Shown here one piece after another: positions 44,242 through 53,078 of a stretch of 64,000 nt of DNA. The first letter of the stretch is position 1. The number at the start of each line of letters is the position of its first letter. A program made the position numbers and the translations under genes. The stretch comes from Ewingella allii. GTDB taxonomy: Bacteria > Pseudomonadota > Gammaproteobacteria > Enterobacterales > Enterobacteriaceae. Under the pieces are notes generated by a model. That model worked only from the letters and a program-made list of their open reading frames with translations, was not told the DNA's origin and did no database searches. The stretch lies in assembly GCF_044430645.1 (NCBI RefSeq), contig NZ_JAWUDN010000011.1, positions 1 through 64,000 of the forward strand. The letters run 5' to 3'.

Positions 44242-44296
44242 ACATGACATGCATAAATGACAGAAAAATAATGATTTGGTTACAGGCAGGTGACAG
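44242..44296 (-). promoter_or_regulatory. Pho box upstream of ugpB
   Basis: On the minus strand CTGTCAC (from 44296), CTGTAAC (from 44285) and CTGTCAT (from 44263) fall on an exact 11-bp period, with weaker units between and after (TCATTAT, GCATGTC). PhoB recognises direct CTGTCAT-like repeats every 11 bp. Phosphate-starvation control of ugp is known in E. coli. Confidence 0.8.
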
Positions 44297-44371
44297 CAGA
44301 GTTACGAAAGAGAGAAAAATAAAAGTAAAAAGGACATCCGGAGATGTCCTTTAAGTGGCAGCGAATTTTAA

Positions 44372-45073
44372 TTAAGCGCCGAGATAAGCAGATCTAACAG
44401 CTTCGTTGGCTAATAGAGCTGCGCCACTGTCCTCCAGCACCACGTGTCCGTTTTCCAGCACGTAGCCACGGTCCGCCAGCTTCAAGGCCTGATTGGCGTT
44501 TTGCTCGACCAGGAAGATAGTCATCCCCTCTTCGCGCAGCTGTTGGATGGTGTCGAAAATCTGCTGAATGATAATTGGTGCTAAACCTAGCGAAGGCTCG
44601 TCGAGCAGCAGCAGGCGCGGCTGGCTCATCAATGCCCGGCCAATCGCCAGCATCTGCTGTTCCCCGCCGGACATGGTGCCGGAACGCTGAGCGCGACGCT
44701 CTTTCAAACGTGGGAACAGCTCGAACACGCGCTGGAGGCGCTGCTGATACTGGTCGCGGGTGGCAAAGAAGCCGCCCATCGCCAGATTCTCCTCTACCGT
44801 CATGCGCGAAAACACCCGACGCCCTTCCGGCACGATGGCGATATCGCCACGCATGATTTTGGCGGTCGGCCACTGGGTGATGTCCTGACCTTCAAAAACA
44901 ATAGAGCCATGGCTGGCGCGAGGCTCGCCGCACAGGCTACCCAGCAGCGTGGTTTTGCCCGCGCCGTTGGCCCCGATAAGGGTAACAATTTCACCCTTAT
45001 TGATGTGCAGGCTGACTTCGTGCAGCGCCTGAATTTTGCCGTAATGGGCGGATACCTGATTAAATGACAACAT
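44372..45073 (-). CDS. livF: Branched-chain amino acid ABC transporter ATPase LivF
   Basis: One of two ATPases of the high-affinity LIV transporter. Walker A GANGAGKTT, signature MSGGEQQMLAIGRAL and Walker B LLLLDEPSLGLAP. The start at 45073 (MLSFNQVSAHYG) gives 233 aa and lies 13 bp after livG; the frame extends 12 codons further into livG without conservation. Last gene of livKHMGF. Confidence 0.96.
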   Translation of the reverse strand: MLSFNQVSAHYGKIQALHEVSLHINKGEIVTLIGANGAGKTTLLGSLCGEPRASHGSIVFEGQDITQWPTAKIMRGDIAIVPEGRRVFSRMTVEENLAMGGFFATRDQYQQRLQRVFELFPRLKERRAQRSGTMSGGEQQMLAIGRALMSQPRLLLLDEPSLGLAPIIIQQIFDTIQQLREEGMTIFLVEQNANQALKLADRGYVLENGHVVLEDSGAALLANEAVRSAYLGA

Positions 45074-45086
45074 CGCGTTCTGCCCC

Positions 45087-45857
45087 TTACCCTTCGCCCA
45101 AGTACGCACGAATGACGTCTGGGTTATTACGAATTTCTGCCGGAGTGCCCTGTGCCAGCGGCGTTCCCTGATTCACCACATAGATGCGGTCTGAAATTCC
45201 CATCACCAGCTTCATGTCATGTTCGATCAATAAAACTGACACCTTATGCTGGTTACGCAGCTCGGCGATCAGCTGGTTTAGCTCTTCCGTTTCGCGCGGG
45301 TTAAGCCCGGCAGCGGGTTCGTCGAGCATCAGGATTTCAGGGCGCGTCACCATACAACGGACGATTTCCAGACGGCGCTGCTGGCCGTAAGCCAGATTCC
45401 CCGCCTGACGGTTGGCCAGTTCGAGCAAGCCGACGCGTTCCAGCCAGTCCGCGGCGCGGTCCAAGGCTTCGGCCTCGGCTTTACGAAAGCCCGGCGTCTT
45501 AAACAGGCCAGCCAGCATGCCGCTTTTAAGGTGTTGATGCTGGGCTACCAGCAGGTTTTCAATCACGGTCATTTCGCGGAACAGGCGCACATGCTGGAAG
45601 GTTCGCACCACGCCCATGCGGGCAATCTTCTGGCCCGGCAAACCCTCGAGATGCTGGTCGCGCAGCTTGATGGTGCCGCCGCTTGGCTTATAAAAACCGG
45701 TCAGGCAGTTAAACACCGTGGTTTTACCAGCGCCGTTGGGGCCAATCAGCGAGACGATTTCGCCCTGATTGAGGTTTAACGCCACGTTGTTCACCGCCAG
45801 CAGGCCGCCAAAACGCATCATCAACCCTTCGACTGACAAGAGAGGTTGCGTACTCAT
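45087..45857 (-). CDS. livG: Branched-chain amino acid ABC transporter ATPase LivG
   Basis: Second ATPase of the LIV system. Walker A GPNGAGKTT, signature LAYGQQRRLEIVRCM (the variant of this subfamily) and Walker B ILMLDEPAAGLNP. 256 aa. Its start overlaps the livM stop by 4 bp. Confidence 0.97.
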   Translation of the reverse strand: MSTQPLLSVEGLMMRFGGLLAVNNVALNLNQGEIVSLIGPNGAGKTTVFNCLTGFYKPSGGTIKLRDQHLEGLPGQKIARMGVVRTFQHVRLFREMTVIENLLVAQHQHLKSGMLAGLFKTPGFRKAEAEALDRAADWLERVGLLELANRQAGNLAYGQQRRLEIVRCMVTRPEILMLDEPAAGLNPRETEELNQLIAELRNQHKVSVLLIEHDMKLVMGISDRIYVVNQGTPLAQGTPAEIRNNPDVIRAYLGEG

Positions 45858-47143
45858 GCTTGCTCTCCTTTGTCAGCGATTTGTCTTTTCGACAACTTCA
45901 ATTTTAACTGCGGGCGTTTCATCGGCAACAGGCCCTGTGGACGCCAAATCATCATCAGAACCATCAATGCACCGAGCAGCAACATGCTGTATTCATTCAA
46001 ATCACGCATCAGTTCGCGCGACACCACCAGCAGGATAGCCGCCAGAATGACCGCAAACTGCGAGCCCATGCCGCCCAACACCACGATAGCCAGCACGAAG
46101 GCAGACTCGACGAAGGTGAAGGATTCCGGGCTGACGAAGCCCTGACGCGCGGCGAACAGTGTCCCGGCGAAACCGGCAAACGCGGCGCTGATAGTAAAGG
46201 CGGTGAGCTTGATGCGCGTCGGGTTAAGGCCCAGCGAGCGGCAGGCGATCTCATCTTCACGCAGGGCTTCCCACGCGCGGCCCAGCGGCATGCGCAACAG
46301 GCGGTTGATGACGAACAGGGTCAGGACCACCAACAGCAGCGCTACCATATATAAGAAGATGATGCGATCGCTCGGGTCATAGGCCACGCCAAAGAAGTTA
46401 CTGAAGGTGTCCCAGCCGCCGTCGCGCGGGGTGCGGCTAAATTCCAGACCAAACAGCGTCGGTTTTGGAATTTGGCTAATGCCGTTCGGCCCGCCGGTGA
46501 TCGAGGTGTTGTTCAGTAGCAGAATGCGGACGATTTCCCCAAAGCCGAGGGTGACGATCGCCAAATAGTCGCCGCGCAGCCTGAGCACCGGGAAGCCGAG
46601 CAGGAAGCCAAAGGCGGCGGAAACCAGCCCCGCCAGCGGCAACGCTTCCCAAAAACCGATGCCATAATAGTGATTCAGCAGCGCGTAGGTGTAGGCACCG
46701 ATGGCGTAAAAACCGCCGTAGCCCAGCACCAGCAGGCCAGACAGGCCAACCACCACGTTCAGCCCAAGGCCAAGCATGATGTAGATCAGGGTCAGGGTGG
46801 CGATGTCCACCGTGCCGCGTGAGACAATAAAGGGCCACGCGATAGCGGCAATAATCAGCACCAGCGCCAGCAGTTTCTGCTTCGGCGTTGAACCGTCAAA
46901 GCTCGGCAGGACAAAGCTTGGGCCAGAGATTTTCTTCAGGCCGCTGCTCATCAGTGGGCGGAACAGTTGGAAGACGAACACCACGGCACAGCCGATGGCA
47001 ATCCACGTCCAGCGCACTTCGCCTGCGCCATTCACCACCAGCTTGGTGCCATCAAGGCTCAGTTGCAGCCCCATGATAAAGGAGGCTAAAACCAGTAAAA
47101 CGAAGGCGGAGAGCAACGCGTTAAACAGGTTGAGATGCTTCAT
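45854..47143 (-). CDS. livM: Branched-chain amino acid ABC permease LivM
   Basis: Membrane subunit of the LIV transporter with many hydrophobic helices and the LivM segment GLSGLLVLGYGGFYAIGAYTYALL. The N-terminal extension with two extra helices (residues 1-110) is typical of enterobacterial LivM. 429 aa. Its start overlaps the livH stop by 4 bp. Confidence 0.97.
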   Translation of the reverse strand: MKHLNLFNALLSAFVLLVLASFIMGLQLSLDGTKLVVNGAGEVRWTWIAIGCAVVFVFQLFRPLMSSGLKKISGPSFVLPSFDGSTPKQKLLALVLIIAAIAWPFIVSRGTVDIATLTLIYIMLGLGLNVVVGLSGLLVLGYGGFYAIGAYTYALLNHYYGIGFWEALPLAGLVSAAFGFLLGFPVLRLRGDYLAIVTLGFGEIVRILLLNNTSITGGPNGISQIPKPTLFGLEFSRTPRDGGWDTFSNFFGVAYDPSDRIIFLYMVALLLVVLTLFVINRLLRMPLGRAWEALREDEIACRSLGLNPTRIKLTAFTISAAFAGFAGTLFAARQGFVSPESFTFVESAFVLAIVVLGGMGSQFAVILAAILLVVSRELMRDLNEYSMLLLGALMVLMMIWRPQGLLPMKRPQLKLKLSKRQIADKGEQA

Positions 47144-48066
47144 ACTTTCTCAACCTCCGGGCGACCCAAGATGCCAGTTGGCAACACCAGCAACACCACG
47201 ATCAGCAGGGCAAACGACACCACGTCTTTATATTCGGTGCTGAGATAGGCCGAGGTCAGGGCTTCGGCTACGCCTAAAATCAGGCCGCCAATCATCGCGC
47301 CCGGAATGCTGCCGATGCCACCGAGAACCGCCGCGGTGAAGGCTTTCATCCCCGCCATAAAGCCAATGTACGGGTTAATCACGCCATAGAATTGCCCCAG
47401 CAGCACGCCCGCCACCGCCGCCATTAATGCGCCGATAACGAAGGTCAGGGAGATCACGCGGTCAGTGCTAATGCCCAGCAGGCTGGCCATTTTCAAATCT
47501 TCGGCGCAGGCGCGACAGGCGCGACCCATGCGGGAATAGCGGATAAACAGCGTCAGGGCCAGCATGGCGACAAAAGTCACAATCCAGATGATGAGCTGCA
47601 TGGTGCTGATAGTCGCGGCAAAGCCGTTGGCGACACCGAGCGTCCACTGGCCGGTGACCAAGCTTGGCAGCGCGAGGTCGCGCGAGCCTTGGGTCAGGCT
47701 GACGTAGTTTTGCAGGAATATCGACATCCCGATGGCGGAGATCAGCGCAATCAGGCGTTTAGAATTTCGCACTGGCTTATAGGCCACGCGCTCAATGCTC
47801 CAGCCGTAGGCACTGGAGATCACAATCGCGGCGATGAATCCGGCGCCGATCAACAACCAGCTGGCGTCGATCCCCATCATCATTAACGCGGCGATGACAA
47901 TAAAAGAGACATAGCTGCCGATCATATACACCTCGCCGTGGGCGAAGTTGATCATGCCGATAATGCCGTAAACCATGGTGTAGCCAATGGCGATCAGCGC
48001 ATAGGTGCTGCCCAACGTCACGCCGTTGAACATCTGCTGAATGAAATATAGGAACTGCTCTGACAT
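47140..48066 (-). CDS. livH: Branched-chain amino acid ABC permease LivH
   Basis: Membrane subunit partner of LivM. 308 aa, the E. coli length, with the GITLGSTYALIAIGYTMVYGIIGMINFAHGE-type N-terminus of the family (here VTLGSTYALIAIGYT). Separated from livK by 87 bp that contain a hairpin. Confidence 0.97.
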   Translation of the reverse strand: MSEQFLYFIQQMFNGVTLGSTYALIAIGYTMVYGIIGMINFAHGEVYMIGSYVSFIVIAALMMMGIDASWLLIGAGFIAAIVISSAYGWSIERVAYKPVRNSKRLIALISAIGMSIFLQNYVSLTQGSRDLALPSLVTGQWTLGVANGFAATISTMQLIIWIVTFVAMLALTLFIRYSRMGRACRACAEDLKMASLLGISTDRVISLTFVIGALMAAVAGVLLGQFYGVINPYIGFMAGMKAFTAAVLGGIGSIPGAMIGGLILGVAEALTSAYLSTEYKDVVSFALLIVVLLVLPTGILGRPEVEKV

Positions 48067-48105
48067 ACCCTATCCTTTTACTTCAAGGGTTTGATAACTG
48101 GTGCA

Positions 48106-48132
48106 ACTCCCTCCCCTTTTCAGAAGAGGGAG
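48106..48132 (-). terminator. Intercistronic hairpin between livK and livH
   Basis: CTCCCTC-TTCTGAAAAGGG-GAGGGAG on the minus strand, without a T run. Probably an mRNA-stabilising or partially terminating structure downstream of the binding-protein gene rather than a full terminator. Confidence 0.45.
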
Positions 48133-48153
48133 CGAAGAACCACTTTGCTGCGG

Positions 48154-49263
48154 TTATGGTTTAATTGGGGTAGAAGTACCGTCTTTGTGCCACTCGAAAA
48201 TACCAAACTCGAAGCCTTTCAGGTCGCCCTTCTCATCCCAGCTCAGTGGGCCCATCACGGTGTCCACGGATTGAGATTTCAGGTTTTTGGCGATGTCAGC
48301 CGGTTCCATACTTCCGCTGCGTTCCATACCGGTCGTCAGAGCTTGCAGCGCGGCGTAGGTGGTCCAGACGAATGGGCCAGTTGGGTCTAGCTTTTTGGCT
48401 TTCAGCGCATCAACGATTGGCTGGTTAGCAGGAACCTGGTCATAACGTTTTGGCAGAGTCACCAACATGCCTTCGGAAGCATCACCGGCGATGTTGGACA
48501 GGGAAGAGTTACCCACGCCTTCCGGACCCATGAATTTCGCATTCAGACCGGCTTGTTTTGACTGGCGCAGGATCTGGCCCATTTCCGGATAGTAGCCACC
48601 GAAGTAAACGAAATCGACGTTCTCTTTCTTCAGACGCGCCACCAGCGTGGAGAAGTCTTTGTCGCCTGCAGTGATACCTTCGAACAGCACCACGTTACCG
48701 CCGTTTTTCTTCAGGCTATCCTGCACGGAGCGCGCCAGACCTTCGCCGTACTGCTGCTTGTCATGAACCACGGCAATGCGCTGTGGCTTGATAGTATTGA
48801 GGATGTATTTCGCCGCCGTAGGGCCCTGATCGGAGTCCAAACCGGTAGTGCGCATAATCAGCTTGTAGCCACGGGTGGTCAGGTCAGCGTTGGTTGCCGC
48901 CGGGGTAATCATAAGCACGCCTTCATCTTCATAGATGTCAGAAGCGGGCTGAGTAGAAGAAGAGCACAGGTGGCCGATAACATAACGGATACCGTCGTTA
49001 ATCACTTTGTTGGCCACCGCCACGGCTTGTTTCGGGTCACAGGCATCGTCGTATTCCACGCCAATCAGTTTGTCACCCTTGATGCCGCCTTTAGCATTGA
49101 TATCAGCGATAGCTTGTTTTGCGCCGGTGAATTCCATGTCGCCGTATTGCGCTACCGGGCCTGACATGGCGCCGACGATGGCGACTTTGATGTCTTTCGC
49201 CACGGCGGCTTGGCTCATTGCCAATGCGATACAGCCGGCCAGCAATACTTTTCCTGATTTCAT
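48154..49263 (-). CDS. livK: Periplasmic leucine/branched-chain amino acid binding protein
   Basis: Substrate-binding protein of the LIV transporter. Signal peptide residues 1-23 and mature start KDIKVAIVGAMSGPVAQYGDMEF; the DDACDPKQAV and SSSTQPASDIYEDEG segments are typical. I chose ATG 49263 because AGGA lies 5 bases before it and it gives 369 aa, the E. coli LivK length; ATG 49269 is within the ribosome site. No livJ paralogue occurs between panM and rpoH, where E. coli has it. Confidence 0.95.
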   Translation of the reverse strand: MKSGKVLLAGCIALAMSQAAVAKDIKVAIVGAMSGPVAQYGDMEFTGAKQAIADINAKGGIKGDKLIGVEYDDACDPKQAVAVANKVINDGIRYVIGHLCSSSTQPASDIYEDEGVLMITPAATNADLTTRGYKLIMRTTGLDSDQGPTAAKYILNTIKPQRIAVVHDKQQYGEGLARSVQDSLKKNGGNVVLFEGITAGDKDFSTLVARLKKENVDFVYFGGYYPEMGQILRQSKQAGLNAKFMGPEGVGNSSLSNIAGDASEGMLVTLPKRYDQVPANQPIVDALKAKKLDPTGPFVWTTYAALQALTTGMERSGSMEPADIAKNLKSQSVDTVMGPLSWDEKGDLKGFEFGIFEWHKDGTSTPIKP

Positions 49264-49689
49264 ATTCATCCTGATACCCCATCTAATGATTTGTGATGTG
49301 TGTTTGTTGTGTTGTTTTGGCATTTCTCGCCTGCTTAAAATATCGTCACTTAAGAAATTTGTTATAAGTTATAATACGTTAGCGGCTTATCGGGTCTTAT
49401 TTTCAAATAAGACTTTATTTTTCATGCCATTAAACAGGAATATTCTGCTGCAAATCAAATGTCACAATCAGAAACAAGAGGTGTAAACAGAATTTTATTT
49501 GGGTATAAATGCGGCTATGGGCAACGGCTACAGCGGTTAACGCTGCCTTTACTGATTAAAGCCAACATTTATCGCTTATAGTTGGATCGCCGAAAAAGTT
49601 TTTGCTCTGTTACTGTACAAAAAAAGTTACGCGCCCGGCGGGTGGGCAATCCGCTATAATGTGCGCCTGTTTATCTGCCTGTTCGCCTC
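49264..49689. promoter_or_regulatory. Divergent livK/panM intergenic region
   Basis: 426 bp without a credible gene. The livK-proximal part (49330-49450) is A/T-rich, as expected for an Lrp-controlled promoter, with TATAAC-like -10 candidates on the minus strand. For panM, TATAAT at 49655-49660 is a good -10, 30 bp before the ATG, but no matching -35 is seen. Nothing else is recognisable. Confidence 0.5.
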
Positions 49690-50073
49690 ATGAAATTAAC
49701 CATTCAAAAACTCGATTCGCTTAGTGCGCAAGACTTGATAGATCTGGCAAAAATCTGGCCGGAGCAGTCTCCTGCCGAGTGGCAAAGCTGGCTCAGTGGG
49801 AACCGCGCCCTGTTTGCTGCAAAATTTAACGAGCGTCTGTTGGCGGCGGTTAAAGTCAGCCTGACAGGCGAAAGTGCTGAACTGCAGGATTTGCTGGTGC
49901 GCGAAGTCACCCGTCGCCGCGGCGTGGGTTTATATCTGGTAGAGGATACGCTGGCACAGATGCCGGAACTCACCCACTGGACGATGAAAGCCGAAGCTGA
50001 CCCAGTCCTCGATGCCTTTATGCTGGCCTGTAAATTCCATAAAACCGCCGATGGCTGGGAATGGAATCGCTAA
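49690..50073 (+). CDS. panM: PanD maturation/regulatory factor PanM
   Basis: 127-aa GNAT-fold protein that triggers self-cleavage of pro-PanD to make active aspartate decarboxylase, and in the CoA-bound form regulates it for pantothenate synthesis. The acetyl-CoA loop REVTRRRGVGLYLVEDTL is visible. Same length as E. coli PanM (YhhK) and same place next to livK. The N-terminal MKLTIQKL aligns with E. coli. Confidence 0.94.
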   Translation: MKLTIQKLDSLSAQDLIDLAKIWPEQSPAEWQSWLSGNRALFAAKFNERLLAAVKVSLTGESAELQDLLVREVTRRRGVGLYLVEDTLAQMPELTHWTMKAEADPVLDAFMLACKFHKTADGWEWNR

Positions 50074-50097
50074 ACGGCTTGAACGCTGAAATTTAGG

Positions 50098-50132
50098 CAT
50101 AAAAAAAGCGACCCGCAGGTCGCTTTTTCTTT
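50098..50132. terminator. Bidirectional terminator between panM and rpoH
   Basis: AAAAAAAGCGACC-CGCA-GGTCGCTTTTTCTTT: a 7-bp stem flanked by A and T runs, between convergent panM and rpoH, so it can end both transcripts. Confidence 0.92.
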
Positions 50133-50163
50133 ATTTGCTGAAGTACAGCGGCTGAAGTGCTGC

Positions 50164-51021
50164 TTAGGCTTCAATCGCCAGACGCAGTTTCTTCATCGCG
50201 TTCTTCTCAAGCTGACGAACACGCTCTGCGGAAACGCCGTACTTGTCGGCCAGCTCCTGCAAGGTGGTTTTGTTGTCGTCATCTAACCAGCGAGCGCGGA
50301 TGATGTCCTGGCTACGCTCGTCCAAACCTTCCATTGCATAGGTCAGTTTGTCGGTCGCGTCGCGATCCCAGTTATCTTCCTCAATGCTTTCTGCGAAGTC
50401 TGAACTCTTATCTTGCAGGTAAAGCATCGGCGCCATCGCGGCACCGTCGCGTGGTTCATCATCTGGAGTCGGGTCAAACGTCATGTCCTGTGCGGCCATC
50501 CGTGATTCCATTTCCAGAACGTCTTTGCTGGTCACACCCAGCTCGCGAGCAACGTGCTCCACTTCGTCATGGCTGAACCAGCCCAGACGCTGTTTGTTTT
50601 TACGCAGGTTGAAGAACAACTTACGCTGCGCCTTAGTGGTAGCAACTTTCACGATACGCCAGTTACGCAGCACGTATTCGTGAATCTCTGCTTTGATCCA
50701 GTGCACCGCGAAGGAGACCAGACGCACGCCCACTTCTGGGTTGAAGCGGCGAACCGCTTTCATCAGGCCGATATTGCCTTCTTGGATAAGGTCAGCCTGT
50801 GGCAGACCGTAGCCTGAATAGTTGCGGGCGATGTGAGCAACAAAGCGCAGGTGAGACAGGATCAGATGTTTCGCTGCTTCCAGATCACCATCGTAATGCA
50901 GCCGTTCAGCCAGCGCCCGTTCTTCCTCTGCGGTGAGCATAGGATAAGTGTTGGCGGCCCGAATATAGGCTTCCAGACTACCTTGGGGAACTAATGCTAA
51001 AGTTTGCATTTCTTTTGTCAT
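50164..51021 (-). CDS. rpoH: Heat-shock sigma factor sigma-32
   Basis: Directs RNA polymerase to heat-shock promoters. Region 2 (LRFVAHIARNYSGYGLPQADLIQEGNIGLMKAV), the RpoH box around QRKLFFNLRKNK and the region 4 helix-turn-helix (LQELADKYGVSAERVRQLEKNAM) are present in this order. 285 aa against 284 in E. coli. Translation in E. coli is controlled by an mRNA thermometer covering the start and early codons; conservation here is likely but was not folded. Confidence 0.98.
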   Translation of the reverse strand: MTKEMQTLALVPQGSLEAYIRAANTYPMLTAEEERALAERLHYDGDLEAAKHLILSHLRFVAHIARNYSGYGLPQADLIQEGNIGLMKAVRRFNPEVGVRLVSFAVHWIKAEIHEYVLRNWRIVKVATTKAQRKLFFNLRKNKQRLGWFSHDEVEHVARELGVTSKDVLEMESRMAAQDMTFDPTPDDEPRDGAAMAPMLYLQDKSSDFAESIEEDNWDRDATDKLTYAMEGLDERSQDIIRARWLDDDNKTTLQELADKYGVSAERVRQLEKNAMKKLRLAIEA

Positions 51022-51431
51022 TCAAAGCCTCTCATGTATGACGTTATGCAGGTTTTATACTGCGTTGCTGCGGAGTGAATACCGCATTGCCCTAACGGCG
51101 TACTAACAAAAACAACGCAGAGCCCTTCATATTTACTGCTTTTCTGAATACTGCTTTTCTCACTCATCTTTGCTGCATGTCTGGCGAGAGTCAGTGCGCC
51201 CATTCACCGCCAGCGGGTAAATTTTTACCACACTCTAAGACCGCGAATTGCACGTAAAGTTCCTAATCTGCGCAATTGCAACTTAGCGACTTTATGTGAC
51301 GAACTGGCTACCGGATAGGGAATTCGTGCTTTCAGGGAGGAAGAGATGTAAGACAAGATGTTGGAACGCTAAATCAGCTCTTCCCCTGCACAGGATCCTT
51401 TGCAGCAGGAGAAGAGTATACCAAAAAATCG
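51022..51431 (-). promoter_or_regulatory. rpoH upstream region with a sigma-E-type promoter
   Basis: 410 bp between ftsX and rpoH without a credible gene. On the minus strand GGAACTT (51257-51263) is followed after 16 bp by TCTTA (51236-51240), close to the sigma-E consensus GGAACTT-N15/16-TCTGA. E. coli rpoH has a sigma-E promoter (P3). A TATACT (51415-51420) next to the ftsX stop may be a sigma-70 -10 like P1. Confidence 0.55.
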
Positions 51432-52412
51432 CTATTGTGGTGTAAATCGCCGTAAATGTTGTACGGTTGCCAGCCAGGCTGCGATCCAGCCAATCATCGC
51501 GGAAATCAGCAGTAATAGCAGGCTTTCATCCCACGCGAGACCGTGCAGGTCAAAGGTGGTGCCGAACACTTTCGCCACCTGCGTCACCACGCTTTCTAAG
51601 CGCAAGACTAAGGCTTCGGAAAGGATCAGTGACAGCAAGGCACCACAGAAACCGAGCATCGCGCCGCCGTTAAGGAAGGGCCGCAGGATAAAGCCGTCGG
51701 TCGCGCCGATGAGCTTCATCACGTTAATGGTGTCGCGGCGGCTGAAGATGCTTAACCGCACGCTGTTACCGATAACCAAGAACACCGCGACAATCATCAG
51801 CACGCCAATCATCGCCGCCACCTGCCCGACGAGGCCAGTGAGCGCCGCCAGCCTTGCGAACCAACTGTCATCCATTCGCACTTCATCGACCCCCTGCACG
51901 GCCGCCACGCGGTCGCGTAAGGTGTTGAGCGTGTTGGAGTCCTGGAAATTCATCTTCGGCGTAATGATAGCCACGGCGGGCAGTGGATTCTGCTCCAGCA
52001 TGTCCATCGCGCCGCCAAAGCCAGACCAGTTGCGGAACTCGCCCATGGCTTCGTCGCGTGACAAGTAGTTGACCTTGTCGACACCCGCCTCGGCTTTCAA
52101 TGCCTTGATGACATTTTCGGCCGCGTTGTCATCCAGCGCTTTGTCGAGGTAAACCGTCAGCTGTGGCGTCGGATACCACTGCTCGGCGGCGGTACTGACG
52201 TTTTTCCACACCAAATAACAGACGCTCGGCAGAGTCAGGGAAATTGCGATAACCATGATAGTCAGCAAGGTCGCCAGAGGCTGACGCATCATGTCGGCCA
52301 AGGCGTTCATCCACGCGTAGCGCCACTGCTCACGCCAGCCGCCCTGTAGGGCTTTGCTTTTCGCGACGCGCGCGCTTTTGGCTGTTTTGGTCGGCTTAGG
52401 GCTATTGGCCAT
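51432..52412 (-). CDS. ftsX: Cell division ABC transporter membrane protein FtsX
   Basis: Membrane subunit of FtsEX, which activates periplasmic septal amidases through EnvC. Cytosolic basic N-terminus, four helices and a large periplasmic loop between helices 1 and 2 (about residues 75-180). 326 aa. It starts 11 bp inside the end of ftsE. The order ftsY-ftsE-ftsX-rpoH is as in E. coli. Confidence 0.97.
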   Translation of the reverse strand: MANSPKPTKTAKSARVAKSKALQGGWREQWRYAWMNALADMMRQPLATLLTIMVIAISLTLPSVCYLVWKNVSTAAEQWYPTPQLTVYLDKALDDNAAENVIKALKAEAGVDKVNYLSRDEAMGEFRNWSGFGGAMDMLEQNPLPAVAIITPKMNFQDSNTLNTLRDRVAAVQGVDEVRMDDSWFARLAALTGLVGQVAAMIGVLMIVAVFLVIGNSVRLSIFSRRDTINVMKLIGATDGFILRPFLNGGAMLGFCGALLSLILSEALVLRLESVVTQVAKVFGTTFDLHGLAWDESLLLLLISAMIGWIAAWLATVQHLRRFTPQ

Positions 52413-53073
52413 AATGCGAGCCTCCCGCCATACGCCCCTGACTCAGGGTCAGAGTACGGTAGTTACGACGGGCAATCAGTGCCATGTCATGAGTTGCCAT
52501 TAAAACGGTCACGCCTACACGGTTGAACTCTTCAAACAAACGCAAAATGCCTTCCGAAAGCGCATCATCAAGGTTACCGGTCGGTTCATCCGCCAGTAAT
52601 ACCGCAGGTTTATTCACCACGGCGCGGGCAATGCCGACGCGCTGCTGTTCACCACCGGAGAGTTGGATCGGGAAGTTCTTCGCTTTGTCGAGCAGCCCCA
52701 CTTTGTCCAAAGCGGCGGAGACGCGGCGGCGAATATCTTCACTGCTGGCCCCGGCGATGATCAGCGGCATCGCCACGTTGTCATACACCGTGCGGTCCAT
52801 CAGCAGGTGGTGGTCCTGGAAAATCATGCCAATCTGGCGGCGCAAAAACGGCACTTCGCTGGCTTTCAGGCGGCTGATGTCGTGACCGCCAAACAAAATG
52901 TGTCCGGCACTTGGGCGTTCAATCCCACATATCAATTTCAGCAGGGTACTTTTACCCGCGCCGGAATGACCTGTCAGGAAAGCCATCTCAGCTTGCTGGA
53001 TGTGAAAATCGACGCCTTGCAGCGCCTGTCGCCCGCCTAGATAAGCTTTACTGACCTGTTCAAAGCGAATCAT
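52402..53073 (-). CDS. ftsE: Cell division ATP-binding protein FtsE
   Basis: ATPase of FtsEX at the divisome. Walker A GHSGAGKST, signature LSGGEQQRVGIARA and Walker B VLLADEPTGNLD. 223 aa against 222 in E. coli. It starts 5 bp after ftsY. Confidence 0.98.
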   Translation of the reverse strand: MIRFEQVSKAYLGGRQALQGVDFHIQQAEMAFLTGHSGAGKSTLLKLICGIERPSAGHILFGGHDISRLKASEVPFLRRQIGMIFQDHHLLMDRTVYDNVAMPLIIAGASSEDIRRRVSAALDKVGLLDKAKNFPIQLSGGEQQRVGIARAVVNKPAVLLADEPTGNLDDALSEGILRLFEEFNRVGVTVLMATHDMALIARRNYRTLTLSQGRMAGGSHYGQ

Positions 53074-53078
53074 CCGTA

